64,000 nucleotides of DNA from Branchiostoma belcheri (lineage: Eukaryota; Chordata; Leptocardii; Amphioxiformes; Branchiostomatidae): NCBI RefSeq assembly GCF_001625305.1, contig NW_017803898.1, forward strand, positions 129,056 through 193,055, in the 5' to 3' direction. Position numbers and translations under genes: made by a program. Positions 12,701-24,435 of the stretch are shown one piece after another; the stretch's first letter is position 1; the number at the start of each line of letters is the position of its first letter. The notes below the pieces were generated by a model, which searched no databases, was not told the origin of the DNA, and saw nothing but the letters and a program-made list of their open reading frames with translations.

Positions 12701-14388
12701 AAACTGCTGTTCAACAGGTACCTGGCCAAGGGGCTGACTACAAACCTGCGCAGGTGAATAGAGGGCTACTTTTCTTTGACCTGTTTATGATTGCATTTGT
12801 GGAGCATGGTATTTGCACACAGCACAGACTGGAGTAAAGTTAAATGACATCAAGCAAAATGTTGGACAAGAGAAGAAAAGGAAAAAGGGTTTGCATCACA
12901 TGTAAAGTGATGGTCTGAAATAACGCCAACACTTTCAGTATACTCATTCAAATCAAACCTAATGTAGTTAAGTCAGGACCAATGTATGGTCGCTGGTTGT
13001 ATTTGCAATAGCTATAAACTTAATTTAGTACTGAGTTTCATTAAAAGTAACACACTAACCGTAAACTAACTCTTGTCCCCAGGAATCGTGTTGTCTTCGA
13101 CCAGCATGGCAGTATTGACATTGACCATGCTCTCCAGGTTAGTCAAACTTAACTTTTAACTAACAATTATACATCTGGTAAAGTCACACCAATTTGATTT
13201 ACAGACTACTTTTGAAGACAAAAAGTACAGACATAATACATGAATACAAACAAATCAATTCCTTGGTACAAGGCCTATCATATGACATTTAACATAATTT
13301 GACTATCATGTTAACCTTGGGACTATGTCTGATTGCAGACACAGTCTACCAATCAAAAAGCTGCTCTGAAATATACCAGTATTAATTCTACCATGGAGAA
13401 CCAATCCACTATCTAGAATACTGACCAATCATGTTGAAATTGAATATTAACCAATCAAATACATGTACCTGCTCTGAAATATACCAGTATTATTTTCACC
13501 ATGGAGAATCAATTAAAGTTCTTGTTACATATCCACTATCAGAATACAGACCTTTCATAATCAAAATGAATGTTCCACCAGGCCTCCACCATAGGAGAAT
13601 TTGACGAGCGTTTCACAGCGAAAGTGTTTGGTTACGAGTCCCTGCAGCACTACTACACCGACGCCAGCCCTCATCACAAAGTTCCCAACATCCAGACCCC
13701 CATACTGTGTCTGAACGCAGCCGACGACATCTTTTCTCCTTTAGATTGTAAGTCAAGTTGACATCACACATCTACAATGTATGTTACCGTAAGTTTGACT
13801 CATTTATAGAGCTGCCATCAAGCCATCAAGCACATTTATAGAGCTACCATCAAGGTATGTTTACCTTTGCAGAAGGAAAACAGATTGTTTTTGCTCTGTT
13901 TCTTCTTTCTCTTCTTCTCCAAACAAATAAGGTCAACGACCTGAACCAGATGTCTGTCACCATGGTAACTGGTGTTGGATTACATCATGTTGCAATTTTA
14001 TAGCAGGAGGGATTTAGACTCCTGTCTGACCATATACTAGTATATTAATGCGTTTGAGTAAGAATTAACACAGCAGACTATATGTAAAGGTAAACATTAT
14101 GCATTTGCTTTGCAATTGTTACCTTTCTAGTGTTGACAGTGTGTTTTCTGTTTGTCATATCTTGTCCTCTCTGTTTCAGCCATTCCCATAGATGAAGTTG
14201 AGAAGAACCCAAACATTGCGCTGGTTATGACATCGCACGGGGGCCACATCGGCTTCGGTGATTGGCTGTTCCCCACCCGTGAGAGTTTCATGGATAAACT
14301 GTACCAACAGTACGTGGATGCGGTCTTCAAGTACGGACAGGAGCTGGCCAATGAGGAAGAAGGAAAATGGGTAGATGCACAAGAGTAA
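9736..14388 (+). CDS. ABHD3: ABHD3-type alpha/beta hydrolase (ABHD-a), phospholipase family
   Basis: Vertebrate ABHD3 is a membrane-anchored phospholipase acting on medium-chain and oxidised phosphatidylcholines; ABHD1 is its close relative. Nine exons: 9736-9870, 10347-10519, 10917-11050, 11510-11616, 12038-12150, 12580-12753, 13083-13137, 13582-13747, 14180-14388. They give 421 aa against about 409 in vertebrates. An N-terminal hydrophobic anchor spans about residues 24-43. The fold marks are the GLTGNSGS oxyanion-type loop (exon 3/4 junction), nucleophile Ser218 in GVSLGG, acid Asp346 in NAADDIFSP, and His375 in [12 protein letters not shown]. All three catalytic residues are present. A His-rich loop ([15 protein letters not shown]) in exon 3 is longer than in the two paralogues. 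The start lies in CCAAGATGG and leads straight into the membrane anchor. ABHD3 versus ABHD1 orthology is not resolvable by eye; the lancelet genes may be co-orthologous to both. Confidence 0.93.
10523..10683. mobile_element. Foldback MITE next to the exon 2 donor of ABHD-a
   Basis: Inverted repeats: gtaaatataaaatac at the left end and its complement gtattatatttac at the right, both continuing through catggtgtattcc. The total inverted arm is about 50 bp. The element begins three bases after the intron's GT (donor gtacgtaaat at 10520). It has no coding capacity. Confidence 0.75.
11135..11365 (+). mobile_element. tRNA-derived SINE, second family
   Basis: The head resembles a tRNA (tggtgtagtggtagagc A box, ggttcaatcccc B box) but without a pairing acceptor stem. 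The middle carries 'ttgtgcccttggaaaaggcac', shared with the other SINEs. The tail is different (gggccctactagggtttgag ... atcctgccataaaaaaa). It lies in ABHD-a intron 3. Confidence 0.8.
13856..14130 (+). mobile_element. Helitron-like short element, copy 1
   Basis: It begins TATGTTTACC and ends with a small hairpin (gcatttgctttgcaattg) followed by ACCTTTCTAG and a flanking T, like the 3' end of Helitron-class elements. It carries the palindrome GTCACCATGGTAAC at 13956-13969. It sits in ABHD-a intron 8. Other copies are at 32195, 52216, 55330, 60455 and 62082. Confidence 0.65.
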
Positions 14389-14475
14389 CATTCCTATTGC
14401 CTTCTGTGTGCACATTTCTTCATTAGGCCACACCAATTTAATTTGTTGGCTCTCTGCATTAAAAAAACATAATAT

Positions 14476-14481
14476 AATAAA
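14476..14481 (+). promoter_or_regulatory. Polyadenylation signal AATAAA, ABHD-a
   Basis: First canonical AATAAA after the stop codon, 88 bp downstream. Confidence 0.6.
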
Positions 14482-15534
14482 AACTAGAGAGATTTTGCAA
14501 AGCATAATGTCTACCTTTGCATATGGTCTGCTCCTTTAATTCTTACTCAAACACATTCATATAGTATATGGTCAGATAGGACATTTTCTTGCTATCCTTT
14601 GTTTTCGTGTTGTCATCATACTTAGAGAGAGCCAAGGAAAACATTGGTGTGGCCTAACATTCAGATCTTCATCAGGGGCATTAGCTTTAGGTGTCGAAGA
14701 AGAAGGGACAAATCAGAAAGACTTTAGGGGATGACCTGTAACAAAATAAGCTCAAGACCTGGTGAGTTAGTTGCACTTCTCGTGTATAATATGGTCTATC
14801 CCTGGTTGGAACTGAGGTGTACTTATTCCGTTCAAATGTTGTGGAAATGACAGATGTTGCAGAATGAAATTACGAAAGATGTAAAAGGAAAATATGTAAG
14901 AGAAAGAAAATATGGAATATGAAGAGAAAATATGAAGTAGGAAGAAATATGAATGAATTATTAAAATGAACACTGCAAGCTCTGCAAAAAATCATTTCTA
15001 TTAGAACTATGTACACTAACAAATATACCAACAGAGAATTAACTGAATGAGTGAGTGAACAAATGAGTGAAAGTTTATATGCAAAATTTGTTCCACTTCC
15101 TTGCTCTTCACATGTTTTCATTTATTTTTGTATGTTAGTAGCTATGCTAGTTCTGTTGAAACAAAACTGTACAAGAAACAGTAAAGTATGGAGCTTTGAC
15201 TTGAACGTTGCTATATATGGAATTGTTGCAGCACTGCAAAATATATGTCATCACAAGTGTGTTTTCCAACTTTGTCATGGCAATGCAATATCACAGTGTA
15301 TAAGGTGCAATGTCTTACTTAACACTTCTTACATTGCACATATTTATTTTTCATATTTCAGTACTTTTCATGTTGCATTTACCTATTTTACATATTACAT
15401 TATTCGTTCATTTATTTATTTGATATTACTAAAATTGCAACTGCTGCTACTAAAACAGTGCATACGACAAATTGTTTGATAGTTACTAATGATTTTTCAC
15501 TGTGTAAGTATGATGATAACAAAGGGAGCTGTCA

Positions 15535-16266
15535 TTATGGGTTCACCACACCACGAAGTGGTGTGGTGAAACCATATTGCTTTTTCTGATGTTTCTTCTC
15601 CTTCTCCTCCTCCTTCTCCTCCTCCTGCCATATCTTTAAATGGATTCAGCTTCTTCATTTTAGGGCCTAAGGTCCTGAAATTTGGTATGGAGGTACAGTG
15701 GGCAAATACCCCTAGGCGTTTTTTAAATTATTGTGATACAGGCTTTTAGAATGGTTTTATTTGAGTTTTTTGGCTGTGTAATAGCTAATGTATTACTGTG
15801 TAAGTGTGCAGTGTTTACCACATTTGGACATGAGTCATCACAATGGCATGCAAGGCATCAACCAATAGGCATGCAGCTTTCCTCTATTCTCCTTGCTGAT
15901 TGGCTGTTGGGATTTAACTGGCTTAACTTCATTTACACCTGCACAGAGCCATGCCATACTGACAGTATGTCTGTATTCAAGTGTTTTGGTAGGTATTTTA
16001 AGCTTTCCTGCTCCAGCATTGGAATGCGGGCTATGAACGCTTCTTTTTATCTTGAAAATCAACAGTTTGCATTATGCAATCCTAACCAATAATGTAGGGA
16101 ATAGCTATCCAACTGTTGTAGTCTTAGTTGTATGTTACTTCATACTATAGTTATATCAATGTAAAGCATTGTTTTCCCTTGTGTTTCTCATTCTTTCCCT
16201 GCCATGTGGTAAAATGTGGTGAACCCATCGCTATATTTGCTCCAAAGCAAATATTGGCCTTTCTAG
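15535..16266 (+). mobile_element. Helitron-like non-autonomous element, about 730 bp, copy 1
   Basis: It starts TTATGGGTTCACC, directly followed by a strong hairpin (ttcaccacaccac / gtggtgtggtgaa, 15542-15570). It ends with a 9-bp-stem hairpin (atatttgct ccaa agcaaatat) and then TGGCCTTTCTAG. It is flanked by A on the left and T on the right, the Helitron-type insertion site. A second copy in reverse orientation is at 63223-63929. A subterminal inverted repeat ATGGGTTCACCACA is also present. No convincing protein is encoded. Confidence 0.7.
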
Positions 16267-17712
16267 TTTGTATTGCATTTTGTATTTTCTTTTGTGTATT
16301 TATTTATTTATTTTGAGCGTTTGTTTTATTTAATTCGGCTAGATAAATACTAGAGACTGGAAACAATTATAGTTGTACCAACATGGTATGAAAGGCCATT
16401 GCAATCTAATAATGTAACAATGCACAAGTACATCCAGTATAGTACTACAATGTATTATGGACACTTTTCAATTTTGGAATAAAGAGTTAAACCATGGTTT
16501 GACTCAATTCCTGCTCTTTGTGCTGAGATTTTTTAATATCCTATCTAGTCAGTATCAAGGCTAAACTCTTCCATAGAGTTGTAAAGCCACCCTGTTCTTG
16601 CTAAAATACAACACTACTGTCTAGAAGCCCTTCAATTTTCAAATAATGAAACAGAGAGCCACAGTAACATGTCATGATTAGACTATTTTATTGGCCACTG
16701 ATCATCTGTCAGTAAGACTCCACATTGCTCTGTCTGCCATGGCTGATTTGAGGTCTTCTAGGTCAAAAACAGACTTTAGGGGAACTCTTAGGGTAGGTAC
16801 ATTGTAGGTTTTCTGGAGTAGATATTACTAATAAGACTGGGGTTTTAAGATCACGCGTACGGCGGGACTAGAAGTTAGCGTCCCAGATCCCGGCGTAACC
16901 CAGTACCCGGGTGAAACAATACCCAGGTGTCGGTATTGTTCCTGATGGAGGCTGATGTTTTATTTGGACATGTAGGGGAGGATCGGTGTCAGGACGGAGA
17001 ATAGGGGACCGATCATTTTATCTAGAGCACGGAGGTCAAATACCTTCACACCACCTGTATGCATGCAATACAGTTTACGGTCGCCTTATGAATGCATTTT
17101 TATAAAGGTTTTTGTCATCAAAATGTTACGAGTCTTAAATTGTATTTAAAGATCATTGTATAGCCTAATATATGTGCAAAAACTGTAAAAATCCGACATA
17201 TTTCATGTGACATTGAGTGTGTGATATGCCAGTCGCCGTATTATTCTAAATAAAACTAAACTAAACCGTAACAAAGATCTGAGTGTTAGGTTGTTGTTAT
17301 TTCTTAGGTTCTAACTTTAATAGCTTTCCTTTTTTTCAATTCGTGTTTGTTTAAAGTTACCCTTTATGACAATAATTCACAAGAAAAGAGCTATGAATTA
17401 TATTAAAAGAGCTTTTTATAAAGAGAACAATTCTCTCTATGGCGTGTTGGTTTCTTTAAGCTCCTTGGTTTCTTTGACTTCGTCCCATACCTGCACATTT
17501 ACCCACCCCCAAAGAACACACACAATGCTTGCAGTACGTGTCGGTTTCTAAAACCGTTTCGCAATGGTGCTTAGCGAACAAAGATTGACAGTTTCCACTC
17601 AAAGGCTAAGTTCTGAATGACGAAATCCCAAAAGTCAACGGAACTCTCCAACACAAAAAGCTTCCAGCGACACCGGGCTCTTCAAACTGTGCTTGGAGTT
17701 TGGTCAGAGATG

Positions 17713-17725
17713 GTTCCCTAGCAAC
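17713..17725 (+). promoter_or_regulatory. X-box-like RFX site
   Basis: GTTCCC-T-AGCAAC fits the RYYNYY-N1-3-RRNRAC X-box. It lies about 760 bp upstream of the candidate alternative first exon of CIMIP5, a ciliary gene. RFX control is inferred. Confidence 0.4.
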
Positions 17726-18486
17726 GGAAAGAAAGCCGCCGCCTTTTAGTCTGGGGATAAAACTTTATACACCTTTCCGAAGGGTTGGAACGAAACCTTG
17801 GTACTACATTCTATAGTATAATAGTAATTTTTTATCGTATCCAGAACCGTGTCTATCTAGTTCTATGCCTGAATGGGTTATAGTTAGGCTCAGACACCAA
17901 ATGGATTGTCTCCTAATATCCAAGAACTTATATTGGCCCGAGGCACGGTTCTGGATACGCGTGGACTATCCAGAATCGTGCCTTAGCGTTGTTCTGGATA
18001 CGGATCTGGATACAAGAATTCTTTCTCTTATTTACTGCTGTATATGAGAAACTTTATATTTTCATATAACCAGCGACCAGGTATTTCTATTCTAAGCATC
18101 GGTTTTCTATGTGGCCTCCAAACCCATATGCGCATTCAATACACTGCAATGCCTTAAAGTTGCACTTAACTTTTATTCTCCCTTACATACGGTTTATAAT
18201 GCGTACACACTTTTGTGATGATACATGTATTAAATCATCAAAATGAAGATTGTAAAGACCACGAAAACGGCCTCGTTGACATCTGATGAGACTGCTAGCC
18301 ACCCCACCCCTGATTAACAACGGTCGCTCCCCCGTTAAGAGGTGACCTGAACTTCTAGTCAGATCCTTTCAGTGTAAAGCGACAGTCTGCGTCACCTCTG
18401 TAATAGTGCGGTCCGCTGCACAGCTCTCTCTCTCTGTCTGAATGTTCCAGATGTTCACAGAGACAACGTCATTCTGAGACACCATC

Positions 18487-18509
18487 ATGTTTTCGTACTA
18501 CAACAAGAG
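18487..18509 (+). CDS. CIMIP5: Candidate alternative first coding exon of CIMIP5
   Basis: ATG in a good context (accatcATG) encodes MFSYYNK plus two bases (AG), then a consensus donor GTAAGA. The phase (2) matches the acceptor at 29192, which begins with G to make Arg and continues EDNWGFLKEYDQK. That would give an isoform of about 85 aa lacking the RTTSAGYRLP segment. It could instead be a 5' exon of an unknown gene. Confidence 0.35.
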
Positions 18510-19450
18510 GTAAGAACGACTGTCTTTTTAACTTTGAGGGACTATTTTATTATCTTAAGGTCTGTGTGAGAAATTAGGGTAACAAAGAAGACAAGTTGCA
18601 AACGACTCACAACTACCACAATCTACACAAATTGCTTTCTTTCTGTCGGTATGTATTGATACCCGAAGAAAACGTCTTTGTCAATTTCATATAGAACATG
18701 TTTTTGATATGATGATTGAGAAGCAATGCCCTGCACTATTTTGGAGTCAAAAGAACTAAGAAGGCAAGCCATTGGAGTTGCCAAAACGCGTTCAAATCAT
18801 GTGAATGAATCACAAGGTTTAGTCGATGGTTCAACGTTTTGTAATTTGTGTCTCAAGTATACATTTTCTACTACTTATCTAATGATATATTGACCTTCTA
18901 ACAAGTGTGAAATACATGATCGGTGTACATTTTCACCTGAAAGGTTAAAACAACTTTGCTAAATATCATGGTATTCGGAACTGACAGTTTTGCCGCACGT
19001 TCAAAACTCCTCGCTACCGTTTCAATCATTTCAGTGTGTGGTTTACGTAAACATTACTTCAAGTTATGGATAAGAAAAAGCAACAGTCGTGATTCGAATG
19101 AAACTTGATACAAAAACTACCACCTTGAAGTCGGATAGTCATTTCTTGACAGACTGAAAACGTTGACGTCCGGTTGCTTTGGGATTTGAACCCAGGACCT
19201 TTAGCGCTTACCTCTCATAGCAACGGCAAATACATGTACGTGATTACACATCCTAAATGATTGCGCTTGTTGTTACTGTTTAGTGATTACTACAATGTTC
19301 CAGTCAAGGTCATTGGTTGGTGCCTTTGTGTTGTATTTCAGGTGACAGCTATAGGGTGCAGTATTTGTATCATATGTCATGTTTGTTTTCTTAACTTCAA
19401 CAATGCGAAAGCTTCACGTTAGTCAAAGCTGCAACCAACTGTGGACTTGC

Positions 19451-19620
19451 TAGCCCCCATGAGCATGACAGAAACTGGGGGTTTTAGGGGTCTTCAGGGT
19501 TCAGGGAGCTTTTACGTGCTATTTTCTGATTGCATATAGACAACATTGCTGGCCTGGGCTTATCAGAAAACAGACGAAGACCACCAAACCCCCAGTTCTA
19601 TAGGCGTGCTACGGAGGCTA
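19451..19620. mobile_element. Foldback MITE (TAGCC...GGCTA type) with 8-bp target duplication
   Basis: Inverted arms of about 45 bp: TAGCCCCCATGAGCATGACA then gaaactgggggttttag on the left, with the complement on the right. The perfect direct repeat GGACTTGC flanks it (19443-19450 and 19621-19628). Confidence 0.85.
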
Positions 19621-20056
19621 GGACTTGCGTGGTTTTGCCCGAGCTAAGTTGGGACGAATGTGTACCTGGAAAGAAAAGCTGTTGAATCCGTGGTGTCGCG
19701 TGTACGTATCACAGAGCGAACAAGTCAACTGTACAAATGCAAAGTTGCGTCCAAGAGCGATATTCCTTCAAATATTCCAATCAGGAATGTTTTGCTTTTA
19801 TCTTAATCTTTCTCTGATGCAGTAGAGTTACCAGGGGATATCTAATTTCCTCGGAAAAAAGCTCATGCCGACACCGGTGATCAAAATGCACCAACAACGA
19901 CTAGCAGGAAACAATGTCTTGGTCGCATAATCAAGAAGAACAAATTGAATACGCTGTGAATTTATGGCAAACTGTCGTGGCATTTTGTAGCCTCGGCTCC
20001 AGGTTTGTCAGGCTTTTCTTACCTCCATGCGTTTCTTCATAATGTCCATATTGAAT

Positions 20057-20664
20057 AGCATCCAGCAAAGCAGACGGCCCAGGCTAGCCGTTTTAGGCGC
20101 TGCTAGGATACCAATACAATAACCGTTCCTCTGCATGTATTTTGTCCTTTCAAATAATACTCAGTTAACTATAGCGTCGGGAAAACAATAACTATGTCAA
20201 AACTATGTATAGAAATGCATTTTTTAAATATTTTTGCTGCTGGCGATTAAATTCAATTATTGAGCATCCAGCAAACCAGACGGCCCAAGCTAGCCATTTT
20301 GGGTGCTGCTAGGATACCAGTACAAAGACGGTTCCTCTGCATGCATTTTGTCCTTTCAAATAATACTCAGTTTAACTTCGGGGGAAACAATAACTAAGTC
20401 AAAACTATGTATAGAAACGCATATTTGAAAATATTTCCCTGCTGAGGATTAAACTCAATTATTAAGCATCCAGAAAACCAGACGGCCCAGGCTAGCCATT
20501 TTGTGTGCTGCTAGGATACCAGTACAATAACGTTCTTCTGCATGCATTTTGTATTTTCTAAGTTGACTACGACTTCGGGGGAAACAATAACTATTGTCTA
20601 TGTATAAAAACTCATTTTAAAAAATAATTTCGCTGCTGAGCTGAGGATTAAACTCAATTATTCA
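20057..20664. repeat. Satellite-like tandem repeat, about 203 bp x 3
   Basis: Units begin agcatccag at 20057, 20263 and 20465. Each holds 'cagacggcccaggctagcc', 'tgctaggataccagtac', 'gcatgcattttgtcc' and 'attaaactcaattatt'. Divergence between units is modest, so the array is not new but still recognisable. Confidence 0.9.
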
Positions 20665-21883
20665 AGTCCAGACGCTGCCCGTTCTTACAAGAACGTTTAC
20701 CCGCAACTCACAAAAGAACTCCTGGTTTCTATGGTTGGGAGAGACCTTTGGTTGAACTCTGCGCCCTAGATGGGACTGTTGGTGTTTGTCTAGGAGAACA
20801 TTAATCTGCAAGGCGACGGGGAGGACAAAAACCTTGGCTCCCAAGAACACAATAGCGGCGAAACCAATCATGTCAGGAGCTAGCAACACAAGGAACGTAT
20901 TACAAAACCTCCTCACGTTCAACTGTTATGATAGGAATGTCACCTACCTTGTCTTTCTGACTGCAACGCTAGGAAAACATTGCAGAGGTCGTATTATACT
21001 AGTGGGATGTACAATATAGTAGGCTTTGACAATGTAGTGCACATACTAGTCACCTATTCACTAGTCATATACTAGTAGATAGAAAGGAAAGAAAACTTGT
21101 TGACTCATATGCAAATCGTACATTTTGTATTTTCATATTTCGGAGACAGATTTTCAATTTTAGCTGCAAAGTCTCGCTCTTTTTTCTTCAGAAAAGATTT
21201 TCTTTAGCATCCAAAATAGAAATAACCCCCTCCCCCGACCAAAATCCTGGCTAGGGGCATGTTAGCAGCTAGATACAAAGTTTGTTACGCCCATGCCTGG
21301 TCGCTGTGTGTGGTTAAAAGATTTAACCAGTGGAGCCGATAGTGATCTGACGTGGCGGATATCGGATGGACTGACACAATAGCTGACCAGATAGGCGTGG
21401 CACGGTCCTGTTAGAGTGGACAAGTGTAGGATTAAAAGGCGTCCGTAACTCGAGTGGCCTAGATGACAACGTACTTACATAACAGGTGTATGAAACACAA
21501 GGAGGCCAGGACGTTGGAGGAGGGGCGGTGTAGTGGAATGAGGAAATAAAAAGAATCAGAAAAGAAAGTTGGCAATAAAGAAAAAAAACAGAAAAAAAAA
21601 ACATTGAAGCACACATAGAAACTAGATGCACAAGAGCTAGTCATTCAATCATAATTCAGAAGCACTCCTTTTGCAAGTAGCCTAGCATCCAGGCTTTTAG
21701 AGCATTGAGACGCTTCCTAACGGTCATTTTAGGTCAACAACCGATTGGAAAGCGATCAGCCTTGGTCCTAGGCTAAGGAATGGTTCTTCTCAAGTTATCA
21801 ACTTCTCTTCAAAGTTTGAATCTTGTTTAACAATTATACAAGGGCGATGTTGAAAAATAGACGTCGACACTCATAACCAGTAC

Positions 21884-21984
21884 TAGCCTGGGTACCATCC
21901 TACTTGTATGCCAGGGCTCCCACACTCGCTTCCCTAAGAAGTAGGAAGCGAGTGTGGGAGCCCCGGCATATGGTACCCAGGCTA
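21884..21984. mobile_element. 101-bp foldback MITE with perfect 9-bp target duplication
   Basis: Nearly all of the element is inverted repeat (TAGCCTGGGTACCAT ... ATGGTACCCAGGCTA; inner arm gctcccacactcgcttcc). AACCAGTAC lies on both sides (21875-21883 and 21985-21993). The short loop and intact duplication suggest a fairly recent insertion. Confidence 0.9.
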
Positions 21985-22195
21985 AACCAGTACAGCATGG
22001 ATTGTTTAATTCTCTGACTCAAGAAAAGTTTAAAATATTTACGGTTTGACTTCTTGAAATGTACTTCTTACTCACAACACGGCCTCTCTCAAAACGTCTT
22101 CAGATCTATGTTTTCCTTAGCCCAACCACTCGAATACCACTCCTATATGTGTGTATACAAACACCCGGAGTTGGAACCAACCGACCATATGCAGG

Positions 22196-22556
22196 TTAAG
22201 GGTGCCGGAGTATACAGTGCACTTTTACGGAATACTATGCAATTTTACGGAAGGCAGTGCAATTTTACGGAAGGCAGTGCAATTTTACGGAAGGCAGTGC
22301 AATTTTACGGAATGCAGTACAATCGTAATAGTATACAGTGCAATTTTACTAGTATACAGTGCAATTTTACTAATTTTACTAATACGATTGCACTATATTC
22401 CGTAACATTGCACTGTATACTAGTCAAATTGCACTGTATTCCGTAAAATTGCACGGTGTACTAGTAAAATTACACTGCATTCCGTAAAATTGCACTGCAT
22501 TCCGTACAATTGCACTGTATTCCGTAAAACTGCACTGTATACTCTAGCACCCCTAA
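22196..22556. repeat. Large palindrome built of 20-bp minisatellite units
   Basis: The left half holds repeats of gcagtgcaattttacggaag. The right half holds the reverse complement (ccgtaaaattgcactgtat). Terminal inverted repeats are TTAAGGGTGC..GAGTATACAGTGCA and its partner with two mismatches. It is probably a foldback transposon; target duplication is uncertain (TTAA left, CTAA right). The open frames through it are repeat artefacts. Confidence 0.85.
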
Positions 22557-24435
22557 TATGTAACTGTATGCCCTTTACCCTACTTATTACCCGCTTAACG
22601 GTAGCTAAACATTACCTACACCATAATACGTGTTATCAAATAACATAACAACTTCTGCAAACACGGATTAAAGTACACATGTTCTACGTAGTGTGAGCAA
22701 AGTGCAAAGTAGGCGTGGTTTCAACCATATAGTTTCCTCAATCTACAACAAGGGCATTTTGAAGGTTTTACGTTATATAGTTTGAAATCCTCAGAGCTAG
22801 AGTAGAGGACCAGAAGTGTTGCTGTTAGTACAAGCAAAGTTTCCATATTGAAAACGGTCGTCGTTTGGAATAAATGTGTTGTTTTTCTGACTTTTTCTCA
22901 CTTCAAGAAGTTATAGATCAAGATTCGATGTTTCTAAGATTTCTTCTGACATGTTACTTGGGAGTTTCGTCACCCATTCAGGGACCAAACAGGTGTAAAT
23001 AAAGATCACCATTCAGAATTGAAAGCATCAAAACGTGGCAGCCATCCTAGTCTGGTTTACTAAAAAGAATGAAAACTTCGATAAATCTCGTAGCATCAAC
23101 AATTTAACGTTCAACAGTCAAAATTGACAAGCAGATAGACTAAGAAAAAACTCTCACGTTCGTGAAAGTTATTGGAAATCGCCCACTTGCTTTTTAGTGC
23201 CATTGGTTTAGACCTGTGCACTTGTTTCTTACGTTTCGTGAACGAACAAAATGGAGTCCGTGGTAGGGTTTTACGGCACCGCGGTAGTACTGGATAAGCC
23301 TCAAGACACGGTATGCCCAATAACTCCCGTGAGACCCCCGAATCCTACAGGTGTGTTGACCTGGAACGACCTCCCGATGAATATTCATGATTCACCTGCC
23401 GACGTCACCTCTGGCTTAGCGACCGGTAAACAAAACAACTCATTATAATATCCCAACCGTCAGTCAGCTGACACCCGATCTTACCCCGTGGTATTTTGAC
23501 TGAGCCTACTCCATAGGGCGGCCACGAGAGAGCAGAGATGCGTTTAAATTGATTATATTCCGGGGAATTACGGGCGATTTCTGCCAACGAGTGTCAGTTA
23601 ACCTGTCAAATCGGGGACTCTGCTTCGTTTTTGACGTTTTTTGCCGACAAAAACCGACAATATTGCTCCGGAACGCCTTTCGCCGATCTTCTTCGTGACG
23701 ATTGAATGAACCGGCGATTCGAACGGTATTGTAGCGTCATTTTCCGAACCCTGTTCTAAATTACGATAGAACGGTTCCTTGGAATATTCGAACACTACGA
23801 CTCTACCTGACGACGGGATTTTATCATACGACATTATTGTGTGTATGTCGTAAATCGGTCGGGATTTCTATAATTAGAGGCCCGACAGGTAAAGTTACTG
23901 GACAAGCAGGGACTAAATTGCAAGAACAACTTGCCGACTTGTTTGTCTAAAAGTTGCCTGTCTTGTTCGATTACAAGACAAGCAATCGCGGACGAGGAAG
24001 GAGACACAAGGTCAAGGAGGCAACAGGAGTTTGAAGATCTTCATAATCTTGAAGACTTGCAGTAAGGACTTCACCCCCACTTATAAAGCTGATTCTTCCG
24101 CCCCTCGGACAAGTTTGGACTTCAACCTTTGCTACCAATTCGTGATAACCTTCGGCAGAAGAATCTAACACAACAGGCGGTTGAGAAGTCGTCGGAATCT
24201 TGTACGAATCTTCCCGAAGGCGACGTACTGAGGAGGGATCTACCGCGAGTCATTCCGATAATTACCGATTCTGCCAGGCGAGTGATCGACACACGAGCAC
24301 GGCAAACAACCACAGGGCACATTCCTCCCAGCTTAGCAGCGACGCAAACAACTCGCAAACTGTGCCAAACAGTAGCGCCAAAGTTCGGCCACTAAAAGTG
24401 TTGTGTAACTGTGTGAAGCTTGAAACTTTGAGAAA

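Larger units (their letters stand above)
14389..18486. other. Intergenic region after ABHD-a
   Basis: An AATAAA signal for ABHD-a lies at 14476-14481. Beyond it I see AT-rich non-coding sequence, a 732-bp Helitron-like element (15535-16266), an X-box-like site (17713-17725) and a short inverted repeat (atccagaa(c/t)cgtg arms at about 17943-17983, with a further copy near 17838). No gene is supported. Confidence 0.55.
18510..24435. other. Gene-poor region: satellites, foldbacks, palindrome
   Basis: Contains a TAGCC-type MITE (19451-19620), a three-unit satellite (20057-20664), a second TAGCC-type MITE (21884-21984) and a large palindrome (22196-22556). Another tRNA-like B-box fragment is at about 19170-19230 (minus). 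The 23.2-24.4 kb part is more GC-rich and probably holds the CIMIP5 promoter or 5' UTR. No other gene is supported. Confidence 0.5.

Noticed and set aside
15051-15479. 142-codon open frame
   Set aside because: AT-rich sequence, no splice context, no recognisable domain, low-complexity hydrophobic residues.
15838-16062. Open frame (74 codons) inside the Helitron-like element, with a similar stretch in the second copy at 63460-63648
   Set aside because: The two copies share AGVN.VK..QQPISK but are in different frames upstream, with no known domain; similarity is explained by both being copies of one non-coding repeat.
22054-22446. 130-codon open frame through the palindrome
   Set aside because: Composed of translated 20-bp repeats (QCNFTEGSAILRK...); a by-product of the minisatellite.
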